Assembly (NCBI GenBank): GCA_028015205.1
Contig: CM051520.1
Span: 32,047,028-32,111,027, forward strand
Direction: 5' to 3'
Source: Mytilisepta virgata
Taxonomy: Eukaryota > Mollusca > Bivalvia > Mytilida > Mytilidae
DNA length: 64,000 nt
A model generated the notes under the pieces. That model was given only the letters and a program-made list of their open reading frames with translations. It made no database searches and had not been told where the DNA came from. Shown here in pieces: positions 13,577 to 25,300 of this stretch (position 1 is the first letter of the stretch; every line of letters starts with the position of its first letter). A program made the position numbers and the translations under genes.

Positions 13577-13666
13577 CTGGAGGATAATAATAGCCTGCCG
13601 GAGCCAGTGTGGGAAAACCACGCCCATATGGTGAGTACATGGCTGGGATGGTCCCTGGCAGGAGAC
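13577..13666 (-). CDS. msi: Musashi exon, Tyr/Pro/Gly-rich segment after RRM2
   Basis: This 90-nt exon is phase 1 at both ends, with acceptor TTTAACAG|GTC and donor CCAG|GTATGG. It encodes (G)LLPGTIPAMYSP followed by YGRGFPTLAPAGYYYPPG. The second part matches YGRGYPGFAPSYGYQFPG of vertebrate MSI2 in order and spacing, which is the clearest homology outside the RRMs. It directly follows the RRM2 linker when the 60-nt exon at 14962-15021 is skipped, giving ARG-LLPG at the junction. When that exon is included, the first residue becomes Cys instead of Gly. The aromatic, low-complexity composition is typical of Musashi tails and of regions that take part in weak RNP contacts; that last point is inference. 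Confidence 0.92.
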
Positions 13667-14961
13667 CTGTTAAATGAAGAAAAATGAGAATTAAAATATC
13701 TGTGGAAAAATTATACTTTGCAGACAATTTGACATAAATTTACATGTACAGCATGAACACCAATACAAACACATAAAAACACATAACAGACTTTTCCTGC
13801 TGCTCATGTGACCCCATAGTAGGTAATGTATGTTTTAGAAATTTCGGAGAAAGGATATAAAAGCTAGGTTGAGCGACTAAAATTCTTCTGAAAGTTCACC
13901 GAATTGTTCCTATCTGAAACAAAATTGTATATATTTTTAGCGTGTTGATATCCACTTTATTTCTTTCAAAACAATCTTTGGTCAATATTTTTATAGCTAC
14001 ATTTCCGGTATTCATGTTGCACAAAGTAACAAGTTAATGAATAATTTTTAAATACATGTATAAGTAATATTTCTATTTATTTTACAATTCGTAATTCATT
14101 TTTATCTAAGTAGAAAAATATCTATGCTAGAACTACCATTAAAACATGATTTACAAGAAAGCTTAATAGTTATAAAGAACTTTGATAAGAAGCATAAAAT
14201 TTTAATTACAATATTGAACATGTTAACGAGAATTGTAAGCAATTTTTACTTTTTGATGTTCCTTTCTAATTTCTGAGATATTCAAAATTATTCATGCAGA
14301 AAGTTTAGAAAAAAGCTAAAGAAGGGGATTAAAATTGATTTTGTTTTAAAGAAGCCTGCTTTAATCATGCAATGAAAAAGTTGAAAAGATGGAAGAGAAA
14401 TCAGTAAATTCTGATGTAAATCCCATGCTGGAAATCCTTTAAAATTATAAAACATGCAATTTTTACAATTTTTTTGTCTTTGAATATGTCGGAAAGTTAA
14501 AAAAAAAAAGTAAAACTGCATAACTGTAATACTGTATTAAAGAATTTACAACTTTGCACTTAAGATTCTCCTGGAAAATAACTTGTACAGAACCATTCAA
14601 TATGAAGTGCATAACATGCAAATATTCTACAATGGTTTTTCATTATATCTAAAATATCTACATTATCCTCTACATCTATTTATCCATTTAAAATAAAGCA
14701 TGCAGAAAAAACCTCTAGGTTCAAACAGCAGGAGGAACACAAGCTCAAGAGCAGATGGCGTGAATTGAAAAAAATAGAATTTGAAGAAAAAAAGAATTTT
14801 GTAATTTTTTACACCATTTTGAAAGTATTTAGACATTTCTGTAGGAATTCTATATGCTGGTTCATTTAACTGAACCAGTCATAAGAAAATTAGGTTAAAG
14901 GTCAAATCAAACTGCACTCATGATTCTGTAGATGGTCACATGACCTGGGAGAAAGACTTAC
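13667..14961 (-). other. Musashi intron, 1.3 kb, with hairpin at its start
   Basis: GTAAGT donor at 14956-14961, TTAACAG acceptor at the left. It contains a perfect 8-bp stem with 6-nt loop at 14857-14878, about 84 nt after the cassette donor. Nothing else stood out. Confidence 0.75.
14857..14878 (-). promoter_or_regulatory. Perfect 8-bp intronic hairpin downstream of cassette exon
   Basis: In transcript sense the arms are CTGGTTCA and TGAACCAG, separated by a 6-nt loop. It begins 84 nt past the end of the probable cassette exon. Structured elements at such a distance can affect 5' splice-site choice, but no function is shown here; an 8-bp palindrome can also arise by chance. Confidence 0.4.
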
Positions 14962-15021
14962 ACATCTCTGGTACGATCATGTCACTTGGTATTTCCCAAA
15001 CAATTTCGCCATCTTCTGTCA
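14962..15021 (-). CDS. msi: Probable 60-nt cassette exon of Musashi (acidic insert)
   Basis: On the minus strand a pyrimidine-rich acceptor ending TTTCGTAG is followed by 60 nt with no stop in the gene's frame, then a strong donor (TGT|GTAAGT). The exon is phase 1 on both sides, so including or skipping it preserves the frame. The insert reads VTEDGEIVWE then IPSDMIVPEM, between the basic RRM2 linker (GIAR) and the LLPG of the next exon. It is acidic and hydrophobic, unlike the basic or low-complexity neighbours. I know no equivalent segment in vertebrate MSI1/MSI2, so this may be lineage-specific. The case rests on splice signals, phase and absence of stops; 20 open codons alone would be weak evidence, so a pseudo-exon remains possible. 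Confidence 0.55.
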
Positions 15022-17948
15022 CTACGAAAGGATTAGAAAAAAGGGAAATAAGTTTTAGTGGCGCCAGAAAATGAAGCACACACACAAATACAGATCTTGC
15101 AAATGACTCTCCACTTTCAAAACTCCATTTTGTTTCAGCAATACACAACAATGTAATTCCACTGAATAGATCACAAAAGTGTTTTTCTTGCGTCTTTTGT
15201 AACATTCATCTGCAAACATCTGTATGTCTAAGAGCCTCAGTGTTAATTTTGAAAAGAATTGTGTTTTAACAACACATATATCAAAGCTGTTCACAAATAA
15301 ATTCATTTATCCTGCCTTTCTGTTGTAAAAAAAAAATATAAAAACACATTGAATTTAAATTCTAAATGAGAAGACGAAATTTACATTCCATTTATAATTG
15401 TATCTTTCCAGAGTGCCATTATTGGTTTTGAATGGTTTTAATGGTAACTTGCCCCCCCCCCCCCTTACCCAGACTGACTACAACCTGCAGCAGAAAAACT
15501 AGCAATATCAGAGTTGAACGCAATTTGTCACAAGTTTGGTTTAATCTAAAAAAATCAGTGCTAAAAGAATAGTGTTTGCAAATAGGCCTTGCTTGTCAAC
15601 AGTGTTTAAAACGGCCACCAAAGCCCTTTGCAGTTATCTGAAAGGGATCTACTGTAGTATTAACTGAAGAGGACAGCTATGAACAAGTAGCTGTGTCTGA
15701 GTGAAAGTAATTTTTGGTCATCATATGTTTGGAGCAGTCCACCATACTTGGCAAAACTGGTTAAAATAATGAATTTGTGAACAGCTTGTTAATACATTAA
15801 ATTCTTGGTTTGTTTTTAGCTAATTGGTGATTTAATTCTACAGTGCATTAAAAAACAACAAATAAAAGCTAATTTGACAGAAATTCTACTTCCAATTACT
15901 ACCCACTGAGACCCTTACAAAATATACTGTGCACTCACAAAATATTACTTATAATATATATTCTAACATATAGTCAATCAAAATAATTAATATCAAATAA
16001 TGGCAAATCTAGACCAGGCAAAAACATTTGTTAGCTTCTCAGGCCATAATGGGGGATGAAGATTAGACTTTCAAGCACATTTTTACAATCTTAAGAAGCA
16101 AATCAAGATTTCCTATACTTTACATATTTAATAAACATGCTTTGACAAAGGCAATCTTCTTTATAAAAAAATATTTATACACAGTGGAATAAGAGGTCCT
16201 GAGAAGCTAATCCAATTAATTGGCCATACATTTCTGAGTGAATTGAATGTTTTTCTTTATTTCCAAATTTTAGTCTTCATCCCTAGGTTTTCCCAGTTAT
16301 TGCAAATTTTCTAGGACAAAGATCTGCCATAGAAGAATTGTACCTTTGTGTACCCAAGAATATCATTTTCTGAAATTTTTCAAAAATAATTTGAAATTCA
16401 AGTTATAAATTTATCACAATATGCGACCAACAAATAAGCTTGTTATTCATTAAGCTAAATATACAAATAATGTTTTAGTATTAAAAACAAAAATTGATAA
16501 AACTCACACCAAAATGAGTAGAAGGCATGTGTAATGCAAAAATAACAATTTGTGAAACAATGTTATTAAAAAAAATAATGATATTTCTGAGTACATGAAG
16601 ATGTAAAAAAATAAATCACACAAGATATTCTGTTTACAAATAAATTATTTCTACTAAATATAATACCACCATAAAGTCATTTATTTCAAAATCTTCGACC
16701 ATGGGTAAAATTCCTAGAATTTCTTTTACAAATTTTGAGGAGTTCAGGTGCATTTTAAATTTATCTTTTTGCTGTTTTTTTTAAACAAAAATATGGAATA
16801 AAAAATGGATGAGGGTAAATAGAAGGGCAGATAGGAAAGAAAAAATCTAGGAATCACTTTATATATAATAATATGGCCTACATTTAAATACTTTGACACT
16901 CAACTTGTAAAAGGATTTTCATGGTAACTGAAATTTGTAGAAAAATCAGTTATTGTAAAATATATCATAAATTGGGGCAATAAGTAGATCCCTTCATCTA
17001 ATCCCATTTCATTTACTTCAGTTAAATTTTTCTGGGGGTATTCTCCTCTTTATAATCCGTTTCTCAACCAGAAAATTATTTTGAATGCTGGTACACTTTA
17101 AAATATAAATTATATCTTTCACAATTGACAAAAAAAAATTATTTTTTGTACAGAAAAAAACTTTCGTTTTCAATTTACTTCAGACGAAACATTAACTAGT
17201 TGTATCATTTCAGTAAAGGACTTAATTTTATCAGACTTTATACTCCTTTAATGCAAGTTTTCAAGTGTCAAAATATCCTTTAATTCCAGATTCTGAAATG
17301 GTGGTCTTAAAGTATTATCACATTGGAGAAAGCAGGATGGCAGCACAAATTCTGTGAAAATACATAAGAAGGGTACCAGAACGACTCATTCACATTCCCT
17401 GCCTACATTGGAGTTGTCTCCCTTCAATGTCTAATTTTATAAACCTTCACCACTAGGTCATGCATTTCCCCCCATACTTTTAATACACGTCTAAGTTAAA
17501 CATCTTAAACATTTTTGTCTGCAAACAATTCCCCTCTCCCTCAAAATTCAATTGGCACAATTCCCACAAATTTTTACAATAGTTTTTTACATATCTGGAG
17601 AGTTGCCCGTTGCCATGGAAACAACCTATTGACTTTCTTCTGACAAGAAAGGACAAGAAATGCTATGAAAATACTTGAAGGAAAGACAAAAATAATATTA
17701 TCTCTACAAAGAGTGGTAAATTTTTTGTTCTTGAATTTTTCAATTTACAGTCTGTACTATTTTTTGACATTTCATGACCATTCTTTGAGTATCTAATATG
17801 AAAGAAAGGGCACAGCTGATTGTCTTGTCGTTCCGAAGTGAATCTGTCGAAGAAACATTAAAATTTACCACTCAGAATTATAACAGTATTAACACTACGT
17901 AACAACCGATCAAATGTGTTGTGACTGGCTGTTTTAAACAGAACATAC
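15022..17948 (-). other. Musashi intron, 2.9 kb
   Basis: GTATGT donor after the RRM2 linker exon. It contains a run of 13 C at 15452-15464 (G13 in the transcript). Two overlapping minus-strand frames at 14936-15306 are open but only the 60-nt part flanked by splice sites looks exonic. No other exon was supported. Confidence 0.8.
15452..15464. repeat. Run of 13 C
   Basis: Thirteen consecutive C on the plus strand, i.e. a G13 run in the pre-mRNA 431 nt upstream of the cassette exon acceptor. Intronic G runs can bind hnRNP H/F-type proteins, but at this distance no role can be claimed. Confidence 0.9.
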
Positions 17949-18027
17949 CACGAGCTATTCCTCGCCCACGGGCTGCTAGGTTCGTTGGCACCATAACTTC
18001 CTTGGGCTGAGCTTTTTTGCATTCAAC
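17949..18027 (-). CDS. msi: Musashi exon: end of RRM2 and basic linker
   Basis: This 79-nt exon enters in phase 0 after an acceptor ending TTCAGGTTGAATGC-type context (CAG at 18028-18030) and leaves in phase 1 before GTATGT. It encodes VECKKAQPKEVM, nearly invariant in Musashi proteins, where it forms the last strand (beta-4) of RRM2 and the start of the linker. It continues VPTNLAARGRGIAR, a basic Arg/Gly-rich stretch; vertebrate proteins have a comparable basic segment (GTRGRARG in MSI2) at this point. The following exon is either the 60-nt cassette or the 13577-13666 exon, both phase-compatible. Together with the two exons to its right this gives clear identification as Musashi rather than a DAZAP1- or hnRNP-type two-RRM protein. 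Confidence 0.96.
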
Positions 18028-19087
18028 CTGAAGTGATAAATGATATAGATAAGATATTGCCATTTTACAAAGTAAATCAATTAAAAAGTATGTAATAAAT
18101 AAATCTCATATTAACATGTCAATCAATTTTATTTCCCTAAAGATCTACAAGAAGAATTTTTCCTTCATAACCATTATGAGCTGCCTTCTAAACATGACCT
18201 AACTAATTATAACATTTTTCCTGCTTATAAATCTGGTTAAAAATTTCTTAAAAGAAAAATTTAATTACCTTTAATCACTGAAAATGACAAATACACAGTA
18301 AAACGATTTTGACGATACTGATTTTTGCAGTTTTGTAATTTTCTACTCATTTTCACCCCACAGAGTGACATAATAATGGCCACCACGAATTCCTCGCTAT
18401 ACATGTACAAGTGTTATACGACTCATAGTCACTCACCTGTCTTTCCAGTAAGGTAATGTGATTTACCTGTCTTTCCAGTAAGGTTATGTGATTTACCTGT
18501 CTTTCCAGTAAGGTAATGTGATTTACAGCATAACTAATTTTGAAATTTGTATAACAAAAATCTACAACTTATGACCACACAAGACTAATCATTTGTGATT
18601 TATCTGTTGTTCTGTCACTTTATTTTGATTTGAGGCATTTGGATTTAAAAAATATACTATAAGTAACCTTCCATCAAACAAGACCAACATCTTATCGATG
18701 GCAATTCAGAAACTTATATAACAATCCTTTGGAGACCAATTTTCCTGAAAACCATTACCTGATGACCAAAAGGTTGGTTTTTCCAGCAAGATCTCGGGTG
18801 TAAAATATCACATTAAACAATAGTTTAACAGAATGTCTAAAAAAAATGTCTCTATCATCTATAGAATTTTTTGAGATATTACCCAACAAAATTTTTGTCT
18901 ACCTAAAATGAAAGGTAGTTCATTCAGGTGATCTATATAATGTAAGATTTTATGCTTTTTATGTGTATAAATTTTGTGTATTTGTATTGCATTCAGCAAA
19001 CTTGTAAGCTGTAATTCAATATTTAACTGCTTTATTAAATAAATACATTAACTTTGAATATGAAAAATTCTATTCTACAATATTTAC
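18028..19087 (-). other. Musashi intron, 1.06 kb, with triplicated 30-bp unit
   Basis: GTAAAT donor at its right end. It contains three tandem 30-bp units (18435-18524) that carry repeated donor-like CAG|GT sequences. Otherwise AT-rich with nothing else seen. Confidence 0.85.
18435..18524. repeat. Three tandem copies of a 30-bp unit
   Basis: Units start at 18435, 18465 and 18495. Only one base differs, in the middle copy (ggttatg for ggtaatg). The near-identity points to a recent expansion. In the Musashi sense each unit ends ACAG|GT, followed by AAAT twice and by GAGT once (18431-18436, a full consensus donor). Confidence 0.95.
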
Positions 19088-19170
19088 CATTTTCTTGTTT
19101 ATTTCATGGAAATGAATTTCACACACTTTATCCACAACATCTTCATCTTCAAATGTGACAAATCCAAAAC
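19088..19170 (-). CDS. msi: Musashi exon: RRM2 core with RNP1
   Basis: This 83-nt exon enters in phase 1 and leaves in phase 0 (ATG|GTAAAT). With the G from the previous exon it encodes [16 protein letters not shown], then [19 protein letters not shown] is the RNP1 core of an RRM, with the two aromatic RNA-stacking positions intact; the rest is helix alpha-2 and the loop to beta-4. [10 protein letters not shown] is a Musashi signature. The domain binds single-stranded UAG-containing RNA in characterised family members, acting as a translational regulator in the cytoplasm. The acceptor is preceded by an uninterrupted run of 23 T (A at 19173-19195 on the plus strand), an unusually pure pyrimidine tract. 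The previous exon is 27 kb away, so RNP1 is split between Arg and Gly by a very long intron. Confidence 0.97.
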
Positions 19171-19172
19171 CT

Positions 19173-19195
19173 AAAAAAAAAAAAAAAAAAAAAAA
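19173..19195. repeat. Poly-A run forming the pyrimidine tract of the RRM2 exon
   Basis: Twenty-three A on the plus strand, which is U23 in the transcript immediately before the AG of the acceptor at 19171-19172. Length changes here could alter use of an essential exon. Confidence 0.9.
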
Positions 19196-19272
19196 TAAAC
19201 ACATTAATACAAATAAAATAAATTTTAATATTGCTTAAAGATCTGAATTTATAGATTAAAAGGTCTGCTGTT

Positions 19273-19345
19273 ACTGTTCTCTATACATTGAAGGTCATAC
19301 CAACTTAATACATGTACTGTTCTCTATACAATGAAGGTCATACCA
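19273..19345. repeat. Imperfect 43-bp tandem duplication
   Basis: The stretch actgttctctataca...gaaggtcatacca occurs at 19273 and again at 19316 with one mismatch in the shared part; the interval between them is AT-rich. A local duplication with no coding role. Confidence 0.85.
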
Positions 19346-22300
19346 CCTGAATTCGGAGTTGGATCTTGGATTTTTGTGAAACCAAACTATAAGGACGTGA
19401 AATTTTTGTTGTTGCATTTTTGTCTGTTACAAAATATCCAAAACAGTATGTTTTTCTTATACTCATTCATAACCTCACATCATCTTAACAGTTATAAATC
19501 TTAACCAAGAGTTAATACTAAACTTCCCGAATGTTTGTTAAGCAGAAAATTGAATTTCAAACCCTCTAGGACTAAAAGTTTTCATATCCTTATTTTGCAG
19601 TTCAATAAGAGAAGCCAGGGATGGATAGTTCAAGGTTGGAACCCTCTACCGACAGACATTTTATTTAAAACTGGCACAAATACAGAAACCACATTTTTAT
19701 TTACCAGGTACATATTTTCATTGGGACCATATCAATGCAACCTTAAATTGTCTAGTTTTGTGACTACATTTTAAAAAATATTCAATTTGGCCAAGATGAT
19801 AGATATGAATTACAACATTTCCAATTTTATTGTGTAGATCTTCCTATTGCAAAGGAATTTTGCATGACATATTTCTATAAAAAAATTACCAATAGTAAAG
19901 ATTTTAATATACCACATCCAAGATTCAATTTTATCTGTTAAAAGTTTAATATTTTGATAATGAAATTCAAACATTTCATATCAAAGAGAATAAAATCATT
20001 ATTTTGCAGATACCAAATTTGTTTAAATATTGAGTTTAAAATGCTATTCAAACTTTTATCACTATCACAATGGAAGTTCACAAAGTCTTACAAATTTATA
20101 AATATTTGCACTTCCAAAGAAAACAAGGGCCTTATTCCTTTTTTTCTATGTTCGATATCTCTGAAGCATTTTTTACTTTTGACTTTCATTATTTATTCAA
20201 AGGAAAGCCCAAAGTAATAATTTCAAAGTATCGAACAATTGATAACAATCTCATTCCCAAAACAGGATTTGACAAGTTTCTATACTCTAAAATACCAAAT
20301 CTTCTGCAATTATCTTATTTAATTTTTCTGTCAACACACCAATAGTTTCAGCTTCGAAATTAATTTTCCAGAAATTAGCCTATTCCTTAGGAAAAATATC
20401 CATAACATACCAAGTACAACATATTATTCATGAATTTGTCTGTCAAAGTTGTTAGACCAACACTTACATCGTGAAGAAAGTGCTATACCATAAATATTCG
20501 AGTATGTCATAAAATTTCTTTTTGGGATTTATTGGGCTATACCTATAGCTAAAAGTGATATTAAAACTTATTAAAAATCTATCTTAAACCACAACAGTCT
20601 ATTACACAAACTAATGATTTTTAAGTTTTAGTTTTACAACTCTAATGTATTTAGATTTTATCAAAATTTAATAAATTAGCAAAATGCATTGAATATTAAC
20701 TTGTTAAAAGAGATCTAAGAAGGGAGATAACTGGAGTAACATAAAATACAAAAAGAGCTTTAAAAAGAAGTTCCAAAGTCTATTTCAATTAGTGTGTTTA
20801 ATTTAGAAAACAAAAAACAGGAGCAACGTAACCAATGACAACCATGATTTTAACTAAACACAGATTAATGTGACATTACAATGTTGTTGTCTTGAAGACG
20901 AAACTACAAGAAAACATTCTGGCCAAATATCTTTGTAAACTGTGTGTAATGAAAATCTTTTTGTGTCCATCGTTCTATTGTTTTCGTTCATATTTTTTTA
21001 AACTAGCATTTGTATTAGAAAGTGTTTGATAAAAATTAAGTTTTGTTAGTTCTGAAGTAATCAGGCAGAACATTTCAACATATTAAATTCAATATTTCAA
21101 TTATATATCCCATTTATACATTTACAGAAGAAAAATATGGACTTTAATCACTTGAATGTGGCAATTCAGGAATTTTCAAACAAATGTCTTTCTCATGTAC
21201 AAAACCAGCTTTCTTCTTTGGCATGCAAATTAAAACCATTAACCATGTGACAAGGTTTAAACAAATCATAGCCATGCAAATAATGAACAACATCTATTGT
21301 CATATATATACATTTGTATCTACTAAATAGTATGATTGAGTGTAAAATGTTCATCAGAAATTAGAGTGTTCATAGGGGAGATAACTCCCAAAAAGTATTT
21401 TGTTACTACCAAGATCAGTTCTCATGCACTTTATTTTTATCAGTTGCCATTTTCCAATCAACAATTTCATGACAAAATTTTTGAGGTCAGAAAGAGACAG
21501 AAAATGTTTTTAATGAATCACAAAACGGTCGATTGGAAATAAGTTATTGTCATGTGCTAATTCTCCTTCCACCACTGGGTCATTTGCTAAATATAGAATT
21601 TGTCTGTTACTGATTCAAATCTACGACAGTGAAAAGTCTGCGAAAAATAAAAAGATTTCCTACATATGCTAATTACATATACATGTACTGCTCATTAACC
21701 ATTACTTTAAACAATAGCCCTAGCCTCCTCCGACGTCACTGTTTTTTCTTTTAACAAAAAATAATTATTAGCTTTGTCGTGGAAACATGGGCTACAAGTA
21801 CACTAAACGTAAAGCTAGCGGTGAGCTAGACGATTGGCTAAGGTACTGCTAATGTCTCTAGCTACAGAGAGTAGATATACCCGTAATTATTGGCCAATCA
21901 TCCTTCAGCTTAAAGACTTTCCTGAAAAATTCAAGTAAAATGTTTCATTATCTCCCCTTTCATAAATTTAACCTTCCATGCACATACCAAAAAAACCAAA
22001 CTTTCCTGGTAACAAATCTACAAACAGTTTTTTAAAGCTTCTATTTACACCTATACATTATCATTGTATACCATTAGTTAGATATTTGTGGATATATGCA
22101 AACAAAAGGACGCATAGTTTGACTGTCATTGAAACATCCAATCAGAATAAAATACAATCAGTAGTTGTACTCACAAATATAATGGTTTTGATATTACTTA
22201 AATGTCTCAAAGACCATTTTTTAACATGACAAAAAAATATATAAAAATATAATGAAAGTAAAAATGCATGAAGTCCTTCCCAGTTTTCGGTTAAGAGTTG

Positions 22301-25300
22301 TCTTTCTTCTACTAAACGATGACACCTTTCTACAGAAATAAATGGCTATTGTTCGCTTCTTTAAAATAAGTTTCAAAAGATTGTGATTTTGATGGTACTA
22401 TGAACTGGTATAATAAATTAAGGTATATATCAAGTCGAATTTTAATTTTAATTGCAAATTTCATTGTTTTAATTTAGGTCCTATTATAGAAGAATCTGTG
22501 CTTAAACTCCACGAGTATCTTCAATAAGCAATGATGTTGTGAAAGCACAAGAATTATTTTGGTATGATAGGAAGATGAAAAAAGACCTTGGCACAGTATA
22601 AATCCCTGAAGTATCTATTGTGTGGAGCTCTGAATATTTGAAGTACCGTGTAACTGGAACAGTTTTTTTCGTTTTGAGGTTCTAGCAACCCAAGTTCTAT
22701 TGTATTATATTTTTCTTCTGTCTTTCCATAAAAAATATTCAACATTTCACTCCGATAGATGGCAATTCTTCATGTAACAAACTTGGTGGAAAATTTACTG
22801 ATAAAGCACCATTCTGTTCAGGAGGTTAATATTTTCTGCCTGTAGCATAAACTCACTTCATAAAATGAAATATTCAGAAATTTCCACTTTTGCAGTGGAA
22901 ACATTAAAAAGCCGTATTAGGACAAGCAGAAAGACTTAATGAAAATAATTCACCCCAGGTTTCAGTCGGCACATTACCGGAAGTATCCAATCCTTACAAG
23001 AATCTCAACTTTTTAATCAGTTTATATCGAACCATTCTGTATCAATAACGTCATATGGACATGACCGAAGTGATTAAAAAACAGTACAATCGCCTTGCTT
23101 TGATCTGGGTGATAACTGTCGGATCTAGCAAATGACCCAAAAGAATACATCATTTACTACAGAACTTGATTTTCTTCAAATGTCAAATGTCATGGCTGAC
23201 AGGCAGTGAAATAGACATTTCAGAGTAATAGAAACCTACATGAAACTGACAACTACAACCATATTAAGTTATTTTCGTTTTGATAATATAGACAGCACAC
23301 AATAAGGAAATTAAATAACAACTGTTCTGCAAGAAATATACATAGGCTGTTTGAGATTGAATAAAGTTGTGATGTTCTTTTCTATAACTGACACATGGCT
23401 TGGTGTAAAATTTCTAATTAATATTCAATTCCCAACAGAAATAATGTTGTATTACAAGAAAAAAGTGTCTATGAAAATAAAATTTTAAATAACTTTAAAT
23501 AATTAATATGTAGAGAGCTTCTGTTGAAATTTTGATTTGTATATTTGGTACAAAATTATACTGTTAAGTAAATATCTTTAAAAGTGACAATTTTACTGAT
23601 ATATGTCAATTTCTATGAGAAGTATATGTAAACAAATAAAATCTGTATAAACTTACAATTGCTGTGAATTTCCATGGATTTTCAATGATTTTATATAACC
23701 AAAATAACATTTAAGGACGAGTATTTAATATCTTTGGTCCCTTTAAGGGTTCTTTTCAAAGGGCTGTAACATGGTTTATTACATAATCTTTCTTTAGATG
23801 TGTCTGAAAATTATTTGTTTACACATTCAATCAGACCTACTTGTGAAGGGCTTGAGAAATAAATGACCCACCTGTCTCTTCATTTACCTGACCCTTTCCT
23901 TGCAAATTTGGGATCTGAGCACTTAAAAATGTAATATAGCAATAAAAAACTTTCAATCCATTTTGAGAAATTGTAAATTTCATTTAGAATAATTATCAAC
24001 AATCAACAAAAAATTTCAAATCTCTGACAAGTTATATTCACAAAACTTGTGAATGAAAGAAATCAACAATCTCATTCAAATTACAAAAAGAGAAGGAGTA
24101 CAATCCAACTAGAAGTTTAGTCAGAGTTACACCGAAAACTTAAGTACCATTCAAATTGTTCGCTCCTGAATATATCAAACATACCAAGTGGGATGTAGAC
24201 CTCATCATCTTGTAATTTTCTTATCAAACAAGAAAATCAAGAGAATGAATTAAATGAAGTAGCTCTATGGTGCTGTCTGTCTGCTCATCTTATCATAAAA
24301 AGATAAATAGATCTTGCTAAAAAAAATTAATGAAGTTTTAATATCTGTAAGATTGTCTTTGATTTTATTTTTTCATATTTTTTCTTGTTTTTATAATTCC
24401 TGTTTTACTTTGTTTTTTATCCTTTCTCAAAAACTGAAAATGACTAAATCCTATAGCTGCTTAAAATAGAATGATTGGCTCAAAATATCAAATATTGCTC
24501 TTACTAAACCTCTGCTTCAATGCTAAACAATTATTAACACCTGTTATATCATAGCACATAAACAAACTATGAAACTTGAAAGACAAATTTATCTATTTTT
24601 AGTACAGATTTTTACATATTTGTTTATGTAAGAAATGCTGTTGGGCAATAAAAACATAAATAGGTGTGGGTGTTTGTGAAAGTTAAATAATACATGTATT
24701 CTAAAGTACAAGTGACATGTACTTATTGTGCAAGCTTATAAATTTGAGAGATTCTGTGCAAATGTGCTTGGTCCTTATACAAACATGATTTACTTATATA
24801 TTATGAAATGGAACTTGAATACACTGGGAATCTCAACTTTTTAGGCACCAGTCATGATCTTTGATCCCTTGAACTAATTCTAATCTTAAAAAGTTCACTA
24901 CTGCCTTTTAATTTTCCCTATAAGGAGCCCCATTGATAACTACACTAGAATGTTTGATAAGTTATCAAATAGATAAGAATGATGCTGTAAGCATCCCTTG
25001 CTGAGGAGGAGTTTGATAAAGTCCTAGGAAATAATTTTAACAGATAAAATCCTCAAAATAGACCTGTAGATTCAGAGGATAAGAATTGATGGGGAGAAAA
25101 AATCTAATAAAAATCATCAAATCTTCTTTTGATGAAATGTTAATGGTTTCTTCATCAAAATCATTATCAGTGTAACATGAAAGACTGATATTTTAATTTT
25201 TTTTTGGTAATTAATTATATAGACCATGTATTCTTATCTAACTTGTATTTAAATAATATTATTTAAGATTACAAAACTTAGGAAGAAAATTTTGAGGTGG

